The translations under genes were made by a program, and so were the position numbers. The notes under the pieces were generated by a model, which ran no database searches, was not told where the DNA came from, and saw only the letters and a program-made list of their open reading frames with translations. Shown piece by piece: positions 43,394 through 43,864 of a stretch of DNA of 43,864 nt. Within the stretch, counting starts at the first letter, position 1, and each line of letters starts with the position of its first letter. The stretch is from Thermoanaerobacterales bacterium UBA4877 (GTDB taxonomy: Bacteria > Bacillota > Thermoanaerobacteria > Thermoanaerobacterales > UBA4877), in assembly GCA_002399345.1 (NCBI GenBank), contig DHDL01000035.1:70601-114464 (forward strand). Direction: 5' to 3'.

Positions 43394-43864
43394 GCTTTTT
43401 CATCTTTTCAACATAGTCGACTATCTCTCCGGTTATCCTTTCTCCCGGATACAACACGGGTATCCCCGGAGGATATGCATAGATAAACTCCGCACTTATG
43501 CAGCCTATTCTGCTTTCCAGAGCTGCAACCTTAGTAGGACTTTTATAAGCTTCCCTGGGTGTGAGCACCCTCTCCGGAATATTGGGTATCTCCAACACAC
43601 CGCCCATTCTTATATACTTTAAATAATATTTGCTGCTTATATCTTTTAACGCTTTTATGAGCATACCTGCCTTTTTGTAATCGTCACCTATGGTCATAAT
43701 GCAAAGACAATTATACATATCCGACAGTTCAGCTTGTATATTATATTTTTCAGCTAGCAGCTTCTCCAGCTCATACCCACTTATACCACGGTTTTTTGAT
43801 GTAATGGTAACCTTGGTCGGATCGAAAGCGTATGCTCCCGGCCTGCCGATAACATCCTCACCGA
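43374..43864 (-). CDS. Orn/Lys/Arg decarboxylase family protein (partial, N-terminus outside window)
   Basis: The frame stays open to the window edge and reads about 162 residues of the C-terminal part: GRPGAYAFDPTKVTITSKN, then GISGYELEKLLAEKYNIQAE and LSDMYNCLCIMTIGDDYKKA. It ends YPPGIPVLYPGERITGEIVD. This is the C-terminal region of the aspartate-aminotransferase-fold basic amino acid decarboxylases (SpeA/YaaO type). The PLP lysine lies upstream of the window. Ornithine, lysine or arginine specificity cannot be told. Its 3' end overlaps the GNAT gene on the other strand. Confidence 0.9.
   Translation of the reverse strand, partial: GEDVIGRPGAYAFDPTKVTITSKNRGISGYELEKLLAEKYNIQAELSDMYNCLCIMTIGDDYKKAGMLIKALKDISSKYYLKYIRMGGVLEIPNIPERVLTPREAYKSPTKVAALESRIGCISAEFIYAYPPGIPVLYPGERITGEIVDYVEKMKKPSRLAF

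Overview
The window comes from a low-to-moderate GC, Gram-positive, spore-forming member of the Clostridia. The evidence is the SCIFF peptide with its radical SAM maturase (a Clostridia hallmark), a BofC-like protein and a SpoIID-domain protein, two tRNA-sensing T-box leaders, strong AGGAGG-type ribosome binding sites, frequent TTG starts, and gene order matching the Bacillus/Clostridia block apt-rel-dtd-hisS-aspS-(6S RNA)-rarA-rrf2-iscS-mnmA-(AI-2E)-alaS-ireB-ruvX-DUF1292. Nearly everything lies on the minus strand, so the natural reading direction is from high to low coordinates. This is mostly a chromosomal housekeeping region. I see no intact mobile element, CRISPR array, tRNA or rRNA gene.

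Right end (about 36-43.9 kb): the C-terminal part of an Orn/Lys/Arg decarboxylase runs off the edge and overlaps a convergent GNAT acetyltransferase. Then come a degenerate-box Nudix protein, a YigZ protein, a CoA-binding protein, a two-gene split TauE/SafE permease, cysK, nadE, yebC, a stand-alone cheW that shares a terminator hairpin with yebC, and bofC.

28.9-36.4 kb: ruvC-ruvA-ruvB, a SpoIID/SPOR-domain protein, queA, a PsiE-like membrane protein, tgt and yajC form one run joining Holliday-junction processing, queuosine tRNA modification and the Sec accessory protein. A TIGR04086-type membrane protein follows a terminator.

22.4-28.9 kb: scfA (a 44-residue peptide started by TTG), an intergenic terminator, scfB and a gamma-carbonic-anhydrase-like gene. 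Then come secD-secF with a strong promoter, a phasin-like coiled-coil protein and a UbiB/ABC1 kinase.

13.3-22.4 kb: apt, rel, dtd and a glyoxalase-II-type hydrolase end at a clear terminator. panE stands alone. A T-box leader whose specifier region reads GACAC (nested Asp GAC and His CAC codons) controls hisS-aspS. Downstream of aspS is a roughly 190-nt structured RNA with its own promoter and terminator, which I identify as 6S RNA.

1-13.3 kb: a CsoR-type repressor with a 6-5-6 dyad just after its promoter is paired with an RseC-like membrane protein. Next are a DUF3048 lipoprotein and rarA; an Rrf2 regulator with a 25-bp operator-like dyad, iscS and mnmA; a PRC-barrel protein and an unlisted 51-residue protein; an AI-2E family permease; T-box-controlled alaS; and ireB, a ferredoxin-fused aldo/keto reductase, ruvX and a DUF1292 protein. 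The first 210 bases hold a short degenerate coding remnant.

The most useful second-look items are the hisS-aspS T-box with nested Asp/His codons, the scfA-terminator-scfB-gammaCA arrangement, the CsoR/RseC-like pair with its operator, and the 6S RNA abutting it. I found no clearly new multi-gene defence or mobile system.
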